A stretch of 64,000 bases of DNA from Aurantiochytrium sp. KH105 (Eukaryota > Sar > Bigyra > Thraustochytrida > Thraustochytriidae): the NCBI GenBank assembly GCA_003116975.1, contig BGKB01000028.1:248001-312000 (forward strand). Reading direction: 5' to 3'. The notes under the pieces are model-generated. The model was given only the letters and a program-made list of their open reading frames with translations. It did no database searches and was not told the DNA's origin. The position numbers were made by a program, and so were the translations under genes. Each line of letters opens with the position of its first letter. The first letter of the stretch is position 1. Shown in pieces: positions 47,472-56,687 of this stretch.

Positions 47472-48638
47472 CTACCACAAATTGAGCTTTCGCAGCACGA
47501 CCATGATCAGAGTATCGCGAGCACACTCGGCAGAAATTTTTGCAGGGGGAATACATTCTTGTAGAGAAGTCCATTGGACAGCGCGCTCGACAACGGGAAT
47601 GCCGAATCGTCGGGCGAGAACAAGACGTTCGCAGGTGGCTGCCGGGGTATCGAGGCGCTCTCGCAAAAAGACGCGCTGGGCTGCGAGCCGTGAATAGAGC
47701 TGAAATGGACACAAAGGGTCGTAAATGTCTCGCGCGCAAAACATTTGAAAGATCACTTGAAAGATGCGCCAGGCAACCTCACAGGCGAGTGAGGGTGCTT
47801 GCGAAGTTTGACCTTGGCGATGCTCCAGCGTCGAAGATGTCATGTCTGCAGGCGCCGGGTTAGGACTCCCTGCATCGCCAGAGTCGGCGTCCATTCTGGA
47901 CACCTTTGTGGCCCCGCGCGAGCGCAAGTCAAGTTGCATATGAGCGCGACTGCCCAGTACAATGCCCTCACCCTGCAAGGAAGTCATTGCTGATTCAAGA
48001 CGATCATACTCGCTGAGTCTTACAAAGCCCTCCGCGCCTGCAACGAGGATATATTTGCCGCGCGTGCGAAGAACGCCCTTGCGGATCGCCGCCCCGTCGT
48101 CGTGCCTGTAACGCAGACGCAGAATGCGAACCACATTGGCGCCATACTTGTGCACAAATCGGGTCGCCGCGCTTGCGGTAAAATCATGGCTGGCATTGTC
48201 AACGACGATAATCTCAAAGCCAAACGATGCCTGAGTGAGCTGGCGATGTTGCAAATATGCAATAGCGTCATCGAGCATGACCGGCAGACGTGCTTCTTCA
48301 TCGCATGCCAGGAGAACTACGGAGAGAACAATCTTGTCATTCGCGAGGGCGGAGAGCGAGGGAAATTCGGCTACTTCTCCTTCCTTCTCCGTTGCAAAGT
48401 GATCTTCGTCGAGGCTGGCGACGCGGCGTGAAAGCAAGAGTCGAAGTCTTCGCTGCCAAAATGCAAGGCCTCCGGTAAGAGGGGCCAAACACCACCACGT
48501 GGAAATGATTGTGAAAGCAAGCACCACACTCACGCCCGCTGTCACTGCCATGCGCAAGCCTGCGAGCTCTGGCCCACCCGAAGCGAGGAGCTCCGCAGGC
48601 AAGCCTTGGCCTCCATGGCGGCCGAAGCTTGTCGCCAT
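47472..48638 (-). CDS. ALG5-like GT2 glycosyltransferase, catalytic motif lost
   Basis: 388 residues from ATG 48638. True ALG5 makes dolichyl-phosphate-glucose on the ER. The layout matches: N-terminal span (residues ~28-53), then the GT-A domain with LSVVLLACDEEARLPVMLDD (105-124), FEIIVVDNAS (141-150), a KYGANVVRILRLRYRHDDGA block, CGSRAH-like LGSRAHMQL, and DPLCPFQLYSRLAA. The critical DXD segment is changed: ALG5 has a Asp-Ala-Asp-Gly there, this protein has VAGAEG (199-204). VDDGS is VDNAS, and the glycine-rich loop is altered. The frame is intact, so it is not a decaying pseudogene. I infer a pseudoenzyme paralog or an enzyme with changed metal use. Confidence 0.7.
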   Translation of the reverse strand: MATSFGRHGGQGLPAELLASGGPELAGLRMAVTAGVSVVLAFTIISTWWCLAPLTGGLAFWQRRLRLLLSRRVASLDEDHFATEKEGEVAEFPSLSALANDKIVLSVVLLACDEEARLPVMLDDAIAYLQHRQLTQASFGFEIIVVDNASHDFTASAATRFVHKYGANVVRILRLRYRHDDGAAIRKGVLRTRGKYILVAGAEGFVRLSEYDRLESAMTSLQGEGIVLGSRAHMQLDLRSRGATKVSRMDADSGDAGSPNPAPADMTSSTLEHRQGQTSQAPSLACEVAWRIFQVIFQMFCARDIYDPLCPFQLYSRLAAQRVFLRERLDTPAATCERLVLARRFGIPVVERAVQWTSLQECIPPAKISAECARDTLIMVVLRKLNLW

Positions 48639-49205
48639 TGCTTGTGCTGTCCTCTCGCACAGCGATCAAGCAAGCAAACAAGTCGGCCGGCCACCCACGC
48701 AAAATCAAGCAAGCACGCACGCAACCGAGCGTGTTGCCACCCGCTGGCCACTCGCCGCGAGCCTCTTGTTCTTGCCGCCTCTGCGGCGCGCAGCAGCGGG
48801 ATTTGCTATTCGTTTTTAATCTTTTTTACTTGGTGGCGGTGGCGGTTGGGAGCCACCACAGGCCACTAGGTGTTTTTATTTATTTTTATCGCTTCTGATT
48901 TTGGTTAACTTGACAGTGAATGCGGGACGCAATCGGTCGTGGCCTGAGTTCACACATCTCTCAGAGTCTCAATGCCAAGGTCATTGTCCAGAGTGGTGTT
49001 GATTCAGGCTGTTCATCAAACCCTCGAATTGCCCTTTTTTTTCGTGCGCGCACAAGAACGGCCAATGCAGCCTACAACGCAAGAAAGACAAAGAGTGTTT
49101 CTTGCTCATTGAATCTGCAAGGGCTGAGGCGGGAGGCAAAAAGGATGAAACAAAGCTGTTGGAAAAAGGCCAATCTTTATTATGTCTGAAAATTGCAAAT
49201 CCAAA
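48639..49205. other. gap between the ALG5-like gene and the type II protein gene
   Basis: 567 bases: the ALG5-like leader with AAGC/ACGC repeats (about 48662-48725) and an AT-rich part. No gene seen. Confidence 0.55.
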
Positions 49206-50792
49206 TCAGGGCTTGGGCTGCAGAGAGCCGAATGTAGAGGCGGGCCATTTTCGATTGTACCATTCGAGGATCTCAAGCACATCGTCAGGGACAGTGGCCT
49301 TATCGAGCAAATGAAGCGGAAGGTAAGCCTGGACGATTTGCGCACGGGGGTGAAGCCACATGTCGGGTTTAATCCATGCGCAATTGTTGGGGTCGTTTGG
49401 CGCGTGAAACCACTTCTTCGGGCACTTGTGACGCCAGTAGTGCTCAATCTCAAACTCGCGAAACTCCATTCGGAACTGGCCGTTGCCGAGATCTGCATAG
49501 ATGACGGGGAAGAAAGGCCAATAGCAGTCCGGAATACGGAAAATGTGCTTTGGGGCAATGTACGTGACGAGCTCCTTGAGATGCGCTTCCACAAAGGGAT
49601 AGTTCTCCGTAATTCGAAAGTAGTAGGACTCGACCATGCCGCGCAGCACCTTGGCAGCAATGTTGCGGCCCAAGATAAAATTGTGGTCCGAGTAACCGAG
49701 CGGATACGAGGCCAGAACGCACTGGGGCGTGCCAAATGAGTCGCGATCGAACTCGGGAGGCATGAGAAAGGGACTGAAGGCAAAGGTGTCGTCGCGAAGA
49801 CGAAAGATGACGTCAAAGAAGGAGTCGCGGGCGAGCTCGAGTTCCTCAATGTAAATCATGGCCTTGCGGAAGTTACGAAAGGTGTCCTGCTGCGCACCGG
49901 CCCACTGATTGTAGCCATCGGCCTTGAAGGTCGGCTGGTACACCACAAGACCATCGTTCTCCTGATGAATCAAGACGATACGCCAGGGCACGAGCGTGTT
50001 GGATCCACGAGCCTTGGCATTGAACGTGAGAATCTTACGATAGACGTGGCGACGGCCCTTGCGCATCTCAGATTTCTCCTCGAGATCGATCGAGGATGCC
50101 TCTGCGCCCGGTACACAGCGAAGAACCCAGTTGTGCAAGTAGTCGGCATCCCACGAGGTGATTTCGTAAGGGCTCGGCCAGCGCGGAAGCTGCATGGACT
50201 CCATCTTGACGAACACCTTGACAAAAAGGAGGACTTCGATGTCATACCGCGCCATCTGGGGTTCCATTACATTGAGAATCTTGCTTTCGAGCTCAAGGCG
50301 AGACATCTGGCCCGTAACGAGAAAAAGGAGCTTTTCCTTTTTGCCAAAACGGGGCGCTCGCAGTCTCGATGACATTGCGTGTGGGTTCCACAAGTTCTGT
50401 TTGTCAAAACCCTGGTGACCGTCGTCATTGTCCTCAAAAACGACCTCTTGGATGCGCGAGTCTGGGAACTCGCCAATTGCCGGATGTCGGGTGCGCTTTC
50501 CGTTAGCGTCACGAGGCGCTTGCTTTTCGGGCTGAGGCTCGTGCGGGAGACCCTTTGGACGGTAGTGCTTTTGCGTGTAGACGATCTCGCTCTCCTGGCG
50601 AAAGGGCGGCGGAGTGCGGGGCGTCTGCACGGTGTGCATTAGAGGAATGATATCCTTGGGCAGCCGAGGCGACATGGCAGAGGAGATCATCATGAGCAGC
50701 ACGAAGAGCATGCAAAACCCGGCCCCTAGCGCGCGCTTGTCCCGCATGAGGCGCTCCATCGGGCTCGAGGCCTTGTCCTTGTATCCGAGCAT
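49206..50792 (-). CDS. type II Golgi membrane protein, putative glycosyltransferase
   Basis: 528 residues from ATG 50792. A short basic N-terminus (RLMRDKRALG) precedes one span (residues ~24-42), then a Pro-rich stem and a globular domain, the layout of Golgi transferases. Notable blocks are EKLLFLVTGQMSRLELESKI, a possible nucleotide-binding start; DVIFRLRDDTFAFSPF with an acidic RDDT that could serve as a DXD metal site; and GYSDHNFILGRNIAAKVLRG. I do not recognise a named family; the resemblance to transferases rests on topology and the RDDT motif. The divergent neighbour (COA7) starts 604 bases away. Confidence 0.5.
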   Translation of the reverse strand: MLGYKDKASSPMERLMRDKRALGAGFCMLFVLLMMISSAMSPRLPKDIIPLMHTVQTPRTPPPFRQESEIVYTQKHYRPKGLPHEPQPEKQAPRDANGKRTRHPAIGEFPDSRIQEVVFEDNDDGHQGFDKQNLWNPHAMSSRLRAPRFGKKEKLLFLVTGQMSRLELESKILNVMEPQMARYDIEVLLFVKVFVKMESMQLPRWPSPYEITSWDADYLHNWVLRCVPGAEASSIDLEEKSEMRKGRRHVYRKILTFNAKARGSNTLVPWRIVLIHQENDGLVVYQPTFKADGYNQWAGAQQDTFRNFRKAMIYIEELELARDSFFDVIFRLRDDTFAFSPFLMPPEFDRDSFGTPQCVLASYPLGYSDHNFILGRNIAAKVLRGMVESYYFRITENYPFVEAHLKELVTYIAPKHIFRIPDCYWPFFPVIYADLGNGQFRMEFREFEIEHYWRHKCPKKWFHAPNDPNNCAWIKPDMWLHPRAQIVQAYLPLHLLDKATVPDDVLEILEWYNRKWPASTFGSLQPKP

Positions 50793-51396
50793 CGTTCTTG
50801 CTCGCGGTTGACCAATCTTTCGTACTCACGACTTGCTGTTTCTTGCACACCAAGGAAGAGCGAGCAGCTCTTCGGCAAGGGCCGCGGCGCTAAGGAAGCC
50901 GCAATCGCACTAGACGCACTCTCGTGCTGCCTGCGACAGCCAGGTCGCGGTGCACGCAGCGAGCGGGCTGGGCTCGTTGCGGCACACGGTTTTGCTTCAG
51001 CGACTTGATTGTGAGTGCGTCGTGAGCAACGGCGACGAGGCCATTTCTCCCGAAAATCCGGGGTGCTGGCCCTCGATTTTGACGTAAAAACGGGATCTTG
51101 GACCCCGGTGTTTTTCCTAATGGTGGAGTGGAGGAGGCCTTCCTGCCGTGAAGCTTTTCCAAACTCACTCTCGCAATCCATTGGGTCGCGAAGGGCCGCG
51201 TCGGTAGCGCGCGTTGGTCGTTGCAGAGGCGCCGATCCCGATCGCCTGCCTGCCTGCCTGCCTGCCTGCCTGTGAAGTTAGCTGCCTGCCACCGTCCTGA
51301 CTGCGCAGAGCGAACGAGCGTTTTGTCTGTCTGTCTCGAGACAGAGAAGCCTGAAGAAAGCGTCGAGGGCTCGCAACCCACAAAGCACGCAGCACC
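50793..51396. other. divergent gap, type II protein / COA7
   Basis: 604 bases. (CCTG)7 at about 51245-51272 and TGTCTGTCTGTCTC at 51324-51337 lie in the COA7 leader. No gene seen. Confidence 0.55.
51245..51272. repeat. (CCTG)7
   Basis: Perfect tetranucleotide tract about 125 bases upstream of the COA7 ATG. Confidence 0.95.
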
Positions 51397-52077
51397 ATGG
51401 TGGACGTGCCCAAGGACAACGACGCCCTGCGACAGAAGTATTGGGATGACAAACGCGTCGAATTCGAGCAAGGTTGCAATCAAGGAAATGCAGGCGCGTG
51501 CTTTAGTCTTGGCGAGTGGTACCAGCTATTGCAACGCGACTTGACCAAAGCAGCCGAAATCTTCGAGGAGACTTGCGAGAAGAAACAACACGGAAACTCA
51601 TGCTTTTCGCTCGCGCAGCTGTACAAGGGCCGCGTTCTCGGTAAAGACGAGGCTGAACAAAAGGCCAAGTCGTTTGAGCTCACAGATCGCGCCTGCGAGT
51701 ACGGTAACTCGCAAGCGTGTTCAGCCATCGCAAGCCACTATCTCTACGGATTTGGGTGCGCCAAAGACGTGCCCAAGGCGCAGAAACTCTTCGAGAACGC
51801 TTGCGAGGAAAACGATCCAATTGCCTGCTTCAAGCTCGGTCGGCTCTTTCTCGATGGCGAGCGCAAGCACCACGTACCCCGCGACGCTCCCAGAGCTTTT
51901 ACCTACATGAAGAAGGCCTGCGATCTTGGTCATCCGAACGGGTGCCAAGTGCTTGCTGTCATGTACCGCAAGGGCGACGGCGTGAAGAAGGACATGAAGC
52001 TCTTTGACCATTACCGTCAACTTACCCTCGACATTGTGAAGCAAACAGGGGAGCGTATGGGCGCCGAAGTGGTCTAA
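51397..52077 (+). CDS. COA7: COA7-like Sel1-repeat protein
   Basis: 226 residues (human 231). COA7 is a cysteine-rich intermembrane-space protein needed for assembly of cytochrome c oxidase; it binds heme in the human form. Five Sel1 repeats are visible, each with a paired-cysteine pattern: GCNQGNAGACFSLGEWY, ETCEKKQHGNSCFSLAQLY, RACEYGNSQACSAIASHY, NACEENDPIACFKLGRLF and KACDLGHPNGCQVLAVMYRK. The Cys-x9/10-Cys spacing repeats in all of them, which fits disulfide-linked COA7 rather than a general Sel1 protein. The last repeat is closest to the human sequence. There is no presequence, as expected for proteins imported by the MIA oxidative route. ATG 51397 has a good context (CACCATGG). Confidence 0.8.
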   Translation: MVDVPKDNDALRQKYWDDKRVEFEQGCNQGNAGACFSLGEWYQLLQRDLTKAAEIFEETCEKKQHGNSCFSLAQLYKGRVLGKDEAEQKAKSFELTDRACEYGNSQACSAIASHYLYGFGCAKDVPKAQKLFENACEENDPIACFKLGRLFLDGERKHHVPRDAPRAFTYMKKACDLGHPNGCQVLAVMYRKGDGVKKDMKLFDHYRQLTLDIVKQTGERMGAEVV

Positions 52078-53265
52078 ACTTATTTGTTTCGCCGAGTCAC
52101 TAGCTGTGACTTCGGAAAGCCGTGCTGTGGCACCGAATAGCCCCAAAACGTGGCATTAGGCCGTGTGAAGAGAAGGAGATAAGAATACGAAAGTATACCT
52201 ACCTTGTACATTTTCCGTCTTTAGCTATCCGCGAGAACACGTGACTCGATGGATGGACAAATTGATAGGCCTACCTTTCGCCCTTTCGCGCGTCCCCCGA
52301 GGCACTTCATAACTTAACATTTGATTCAATGTCTCGTTCCTTTTGTCTCTCTAATCAGTCTAAGTTCAAGCAGCTACATCTTGCTATTGAAAAAAGGCAC
52401 ACAGACTATTTTCATGTCTCGAGGGTAGGCTTACCACAATTTTCAATGAACAAATAGAAATTTCTGCGATGGATCATCTGGCTCGTTGTGCCATCTCGTC
52501 CGAGTTTGAGTCTGTGAAAGAGCTCAATCTCTTCTCGACCCTTTGATCCTTCTCATGGTTTCCTACTCGCATCAAGTCTTCCATGGGTCGCATCATCCAT
52601 CGCAGGTCGAGATTCCCGGCCACGATAAACCCGCGGCGAGGCCAGGCCAGGCCGAACTGGCCTCGGCCTAGACCTAGGTCAGGACCCAGTTGCCAGGCCA
52701 GCCTTTTGTCAACGTTTCGCGCGTTCGTCAAGAGAGGTGCTCCTTGCTATGACCGCGAGTTCGACCCGTGTGGGACGCAGAACACTGCAACCAAACAGAG
52801 GCAGTTTAGGATCTCGCTCGTCGGCCCTGCCTTGAGCAAATACTTTTCCTCAGTCGCGCCTTGCAATCCTCGCGCGCGCGCAGAATCGAGGCAAGGCGAG
52901 GCGAGGCGAGTCAGCCGGAGCCCGCGCGGGCGCTGCGTGCGTGCCGGCGGACCGTCTGCGCTGCGCGTCGGGCCCCGACGCGCAGTCCCGCGCGCGCGAG
53001 ACGAGGGCTCGGACCTGAGCGGCAGAGTGAGAGCCTGCGCGGCGCGGTCGTGCTTTGCGTCCCCCAAAGGCCTCGGGAGCCCGAGCGGGACCGCCAGAAC
53101 CTCGCCAAGTCCTAACGCAAGACCGCGGCAAGAGGACAGCGCGCAGAGGGCGGGCGAGTGGACGGGGAGGGCGGGAGGGCGGGCGGACGGACAGACAGAG
53201 ACTCGGGCGAGCGGACGTCGAGGCCCGCGGTATCTGTCAAACTTGCAACCTGCGTTCAGGTTGAG
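52078..53265. other. gap upstream of the eIF4E-binding-motif gene
   Basis: 1188 bases. AT-rich to ~52480, with TAGGCCTA at 52266-52273. Then comes an extremely GC-rich leader with GCGAGGC repeats (52890-52910), (GGGC)n near 53170 and GGACAGACAGAGAC at 53189-53202. Open frames here are GC artefacts. Confidence 0.6.
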
Positions 53266-54924
53266 ATGACCACCACGAAGAACACCTTCGCGTGCATCGC
53301 GTACGAAGACGAGGTCGAGGACAGCGAGGCCGAAAATTGGCGTCGTCAGGGCGAGGATTCGCCTGCCAAAGAGACCAAGGACGGGCAGCGACGAGAGACC
53401 CCAATTCGGAAAGGGTCGAGACGTGATGCAAAAGCCGGCGTGAACCAGAATGGAGACCAATCTCGCTCATCGCCTGCTCGCGTCGAGGGCAATGAGCCGG
53501 CATCTCGTATCGTGTATACCCCCGAAGAACTTCTCGCGTTCAAAACCAAGAACAGGGGAATGCCGGCGGCGCTCAAGCGCGTGAATCTGGAAATCGTGCA
53601 CTCGAATTGGCGACGTCCAGAGACGAAGACGAGCTTGTCACAGAGCCCTCGCAAGAGGGTCCCGGTTTCTCCCAATCACCAAAAGCCCTCGCATGCAATG
53701 GCATCCTCGTTGTCTTTGCACGATGCGTCAAGGGGAATTTCTGCGTCGCCGCACCATCGGCGTCTTCGTAGTGGAAGCTTTGGGGCATGGAGCGCGGGTG
53801 CTGAATCGCTTCCCAGTCTCGACGGCCTCGTGCTGGAGGACCTTGCACGTGGCAATGAGTTTTCTTGGAATGCACCCGTGGGATCAATCGTCGCTGGCAG
53901 CCCTGGCGGCAGTAGCATTGGTAACAGCAGCAATGGAAGCCAAAACCCATCTTGGCTCGTCGTGGGCGAAAGCGAGTTGCAAGGTCTTCGATCCGGCGAC
54001 TATCACGATGAGAGCACTGACGTCTGTGTCATGGAGAAGCAAGCGCAGCGAGCCACAGGTGCAGCTCCGTCTGCCAATGCGCACACTCGGTCCATTGCAG
54101 CGGCAACGGTCCATCATTCACGCCCTCCAGTGGCTCCTTCTCCGAATCAAGAGTGTACAGGTTTCTTGTCCTCGCTGACGCCTTTGGCTCAAAGCTCATC
54201 GTCCGTGCCCTGCCAATGCCGCGCTTGTGAAAAGATGCTACATCCGGATCTTCAAGAAGAGAGATTTGCCGAGACGCCACCATCGGATATGCCGAGACCT
54301 CAAGGAGGTTCGCGCAGGCCGCAGCACACGCATCTCGCGACTTTTCCAGAAACGGTTCGCACCATGCAAGAGCCGCTTGCGCAAGCATCCTCAGACTGGT
54401 TCAACAATGATTCGAGAGAATATCAAAGGCCGCGAAACTACGACGAGCAAGCTTGCAATGCAGAGCAGCCTCAGGTCGAATCCATCCCTGCACCACCCGA
54501 AAGCCCCAGCATGGCACCAGTGCATTCGCCAACTCTAAGTTGTATCAGCAATACAAGTGGCAGCACATACGAAGCATACATGCCGCCACCGTATGAGATG
54601 ACCAGTTCTCCGTACCAGCAAAACTTTGCGATACAGGATCCAATGCATATGCCTGTCCATCCCCAGATGCACATGCAAATGCATATGCAAGCACATGCGC
54701 AGCCGCAGCAATTGCACCCGCCTCAATCTCACTACATCCCACCGTGGTCTATGTCGGTCCCGCCGATGCACAATGTGCAACCGGCGTTCTTCCCCCCCCA
54801 TGGAGGCGGGCCGAGTGGCTATTTTCAAGCGCCAATGTCACCATCTCCACAGTTGGGCCCGCACCACCCCCCGAATATGCATGCATCGCCTCCCGAGCAT
54901 TCGTACCAAGGATACTACTATTGA
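53266..54924 (+). CDS. disordered protein with a canonical eIF4E-binding motif
   Basis: 552 residues from ATG 53266. Residues 84-90 read YTPEELL, a perfect Y-x4-L-phi eIF4E-binding motif, in the context RIVYTPEELLAFK, close to the YTxEELLxIK form of animal 4E-T. The rest is low-complexity: Ser/Gly/Pro-rich, with scattered basic patches (e.g. SPRKRVPVSP) and an aromatic, Met/His/Gln/Pro-rich tail (MQMHMQAHAQPQQLHPPQ, ending YQGYYY). No folded domain is seen. I infer a translational repressor or P-body scaffold that binds the cap-binding protein, a functional analogue of 4E-T. This is a motif-level call; short motifs can be chance matches. Confidence 0.6.
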   Translation: MTTTKNTFACIAYEDEVEDSEAENWRRQGEDSPAKETKDGQRRETPIRKGSRRDAKAGVNQNGDQSRSSPARVEGNEPASRIVYTPEELLAFKTKNRGMPAALKRVNLEIVHSNWRRPETKTSLSQSPRKRVPVSPNHQKPSHAMASSLSLHDASRGISASPHHRRLRSGSFGAWSAGAESLPSLDGLVLEDLARGNEFSWNAPVGSIVAGSPGGSSIGNSSNGSQNPSWLVVGESELQGLRSGDYHDESTDVCVMEKQAQRATGAAPSANAHTRSIAAATVHHSRPPVAPSPNQECTGFLSSLTPLAQSSSSVPCQCRACEKMLHPDLQEERFAETPPSDMPRPQGGSRRPQHTHLATFPETVRTMQEPLAQASSDWFNNDSREYQRPRNYDEQACNAEQPQVESIPAPPESPSMAPVHSPTLSCISNTSGSTYEAYMPPPYEMTSSPYQQNFAIQDPMHMPVHPQMHMQMHMQAHAQPQQLHPPQSHYIPPWSMSVPPMHNVQPAFFPPHGGGPSGYFQAPMSPSPQLGPHHPPNMHASPPEHSYQGYYY

Positions 54925-55106
54925 TCGGAAATCAAGCCAAATCCTTTTCTTTCTCTTTTGTTGTTTGCTCGTGCAAACGTATACGTGGCAAGAGTTCTAT
55001 GTTATCTTTGTATAACGTAACTTATCAGAGTAGCAGAAGGCTCAGGACCAAGATCTTAATTAGATCGGAGACCCCCCACTCGAAAAAAATAAAGACACTC
55101 TCTCTC
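54925..55106. terminator. convergent 3' flank
   Basis: 182 bases between the stops of the eIF4E-binding-motif gene and the Tim17-like gene; includes AAAAAAAATAAAGA near 55085. Short enough that the two transcripts probably overlap or end back-to-back. Confidence 0.35.
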
Positions 55107-55784
55107 TCACAATCTCACAAAAGAGTGAAGAGCAGCAGTCAGAGTGCCCGTGCCAAGCGCGGTGAGCATGACAACCCTTGGCGTCCCCTGACGCACGGCA
55201 AGAAGGCCGCCAGCAGTTGCGCCACCAACAAAAACATTAAGGTAATGATGCCTAACTTCGGTGAAGGACTCTGCCACACATGTCATGCCACCAAAGGTCC
55301 CCAGAAAACAGCCAAACATCAAAGAAGCCTGGCCCATGCTCCGCAAGCGAGGAAAGGCCTTGGTTTGCCAGAATTCGAACGCAGGAGCAAGTGGTCCTTG
55401 GGCTGCAGCGCCTCGAAGCTTTGATGCTGTGGTAGTGGCCTGAGCACCTTGCTGCGGCGTTGATTTGGCAGAGACGTCCTTGAGCACTCGTGGCTTGTTC
55501 GGTGAGACGCCTGCCTCGGCGACATTGGCAGCTGCTTCTTCTGCTGTTTGCGCTGCCTTGTAGGCAGCTGACGGCGTGGTCCACCCGGTGACGGCAAGTT
55601 CGTCCAGCGGGTGAAAAGCTGCGCCCCAGGCCAAGCCCACGAGGCCTCCACGAATGAAGCCATCCGCTGCGCGAGCGGAGCACGAAGGCCTGTATCTGCT
55701 GTCGTCCACCTGACCGGAGAATCTGCGTACGCTGTCGCCGCCGACCTCGGCGGCCGCGAGGGGCGCCATGCTGGCCATCATCAT
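55107..55784 (-). CDS. Tim17/Tim22/Tim23-family mitochondrial membrane protein
   Basis: 225 residues from ATG 55784 (three ATGs in a row). The family forms protein-import channels or complex I assembly/subunit proteins (NDUFA11, TIMMDC1). ADGFIRGGLVGLAWGAAFHP (~42-61) carries the GxxxG-rich first span. The C-terminal half reads GQASLMFGCFLGTFGGMTC, then YLNVFVGGATAGGLLAVRQG, the usual family core of a G-rich span, an N-x-F-x-GG-A-AG loop and an R-x-G. A long Ala/Gln/Thr linker (~80-140) separates the halves. The frame is open to ATG 56015, giving 302 residues; I left that out because the extension is Cys/Arg-rich with no family signature. Which subfamily it belongs to is unclear. Confidence 0.6.
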   Translation of the reverse strand: MMMASMAPLAAAEVGGDSVRRFSGQVDDSRYRPSCSARAADGFIRGGLVGLAWGAAFHPLDELAVTGWTTPSAAYKAAQTAEEAAANVAEAGVSPNKPRVLKDVSAKSTPQQGAQATTTASKLRGAAAQGPLAPAFEFWQTKAFPRLRSMGQASLMFGCFLGTFGGMTCVAESFTEVRHHYLNVFVGGATAGGLLAVRQGTPRVVMLTALGTGTLTAALHSFVRL

Positions 55785-56687
55785 GAAGCACCACACGCCT
55801 TGCCGCCTCGCGTTCACCCCGTGGAAAGGCCAGGACGAGCAAGACCGCGCGTCGTCTCTGCTGCTCACGCTCGCGCACGCTGCGTCGATGGCATCGACGC
55901 GCCGATCCCAATCGGAATTGCCTTTCTTGTCTCGCTTGGTCTCGCTCGAGTGGCCCATGCAACAAAGGCAAGCGTGCTTCAAGGCCTCCCTCGTTCGGGT
56001 CGAGATGATGATCATCCACTTTTGTTCGCGTCTAGGCCCCTAGGCCTAGGCCTATTGCTCTTGCTTTGAACAGGTTGGTAAATAGCAGCAGTGACGTCTA
56101 TGGCCTTAAAATTTCGAGACTTTCATCTCGGTGGCGGAGGTTTCTCTCGTGATTTTTATCGACGTTGAACAACCTTGGTACGCTTTCGAGATGGAAATTT
56201 TTAACAGTCCACTTCGCAGCAGGCATAGGCCAAGAATTTAAGAATCTCATTGGCTAGAAGAGCCCAGGTGCAAGGTTTTTAGACTAGAGCCTGGGTCTAG
56301 AATAGGTCTTGCGGCAACGATAATGTGAAACTCTGGATGTTTGCCTTCGAAGGCATCGACTTCATCTTTCCCTACTATTCGACGATCTTTATAAGGAGCC
56401 CCTTTCGACTCCGTTCACCAATCTAATGGGTCCTTCTCGCCTCATCACTGTCATCAGAAACGATTCTCAAAGGACCAGCGAGAGCACTCTTTCATTTTGC
56501 CAAGCTCTGACGGTCTTCGCCCGTCTCTCCGCCACAGCTTTTTTATCTTTGTGACGATTTGTGAGCAACCTGAAATGGGAGTGGTCGGGCGGCAGGCAGC
56601 CAGAGGACCAAGACCAGGCACGCTCAGACACGCAGACAGAGAGACAGACGGGCGAGCAGCCGAGGCAAATTGAAGCGGCGCAGCAAG
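55785..56687. promoter_or_regulatory. divergent promoter region, Tim17-like / metaxin
   Basis: 903 bases. A double palindrome TAGGCCTAGGCCTA lies at 56041-56054, a TATA-like TTTATAAGG at 56388-56396 on the metaxin side, and GACA repeats at 56625-56650 close to the metaxin ATG. Confidence 0.5.

Noticed and set aside
52583..53269. 228-codon plus-strand frame in GC-rich leader
   Set aside because: Arg/Ala/Ser/Pro composition typical of random GC-rich DNA; the eIF4E-binding-motif gene starts at its end.
55785..56015. 77-residue extension of the Tim17-like protein
   Set aside because: No family signature or transit-peptide character. It cannot be excluded, because the frame is open and has an ATG.
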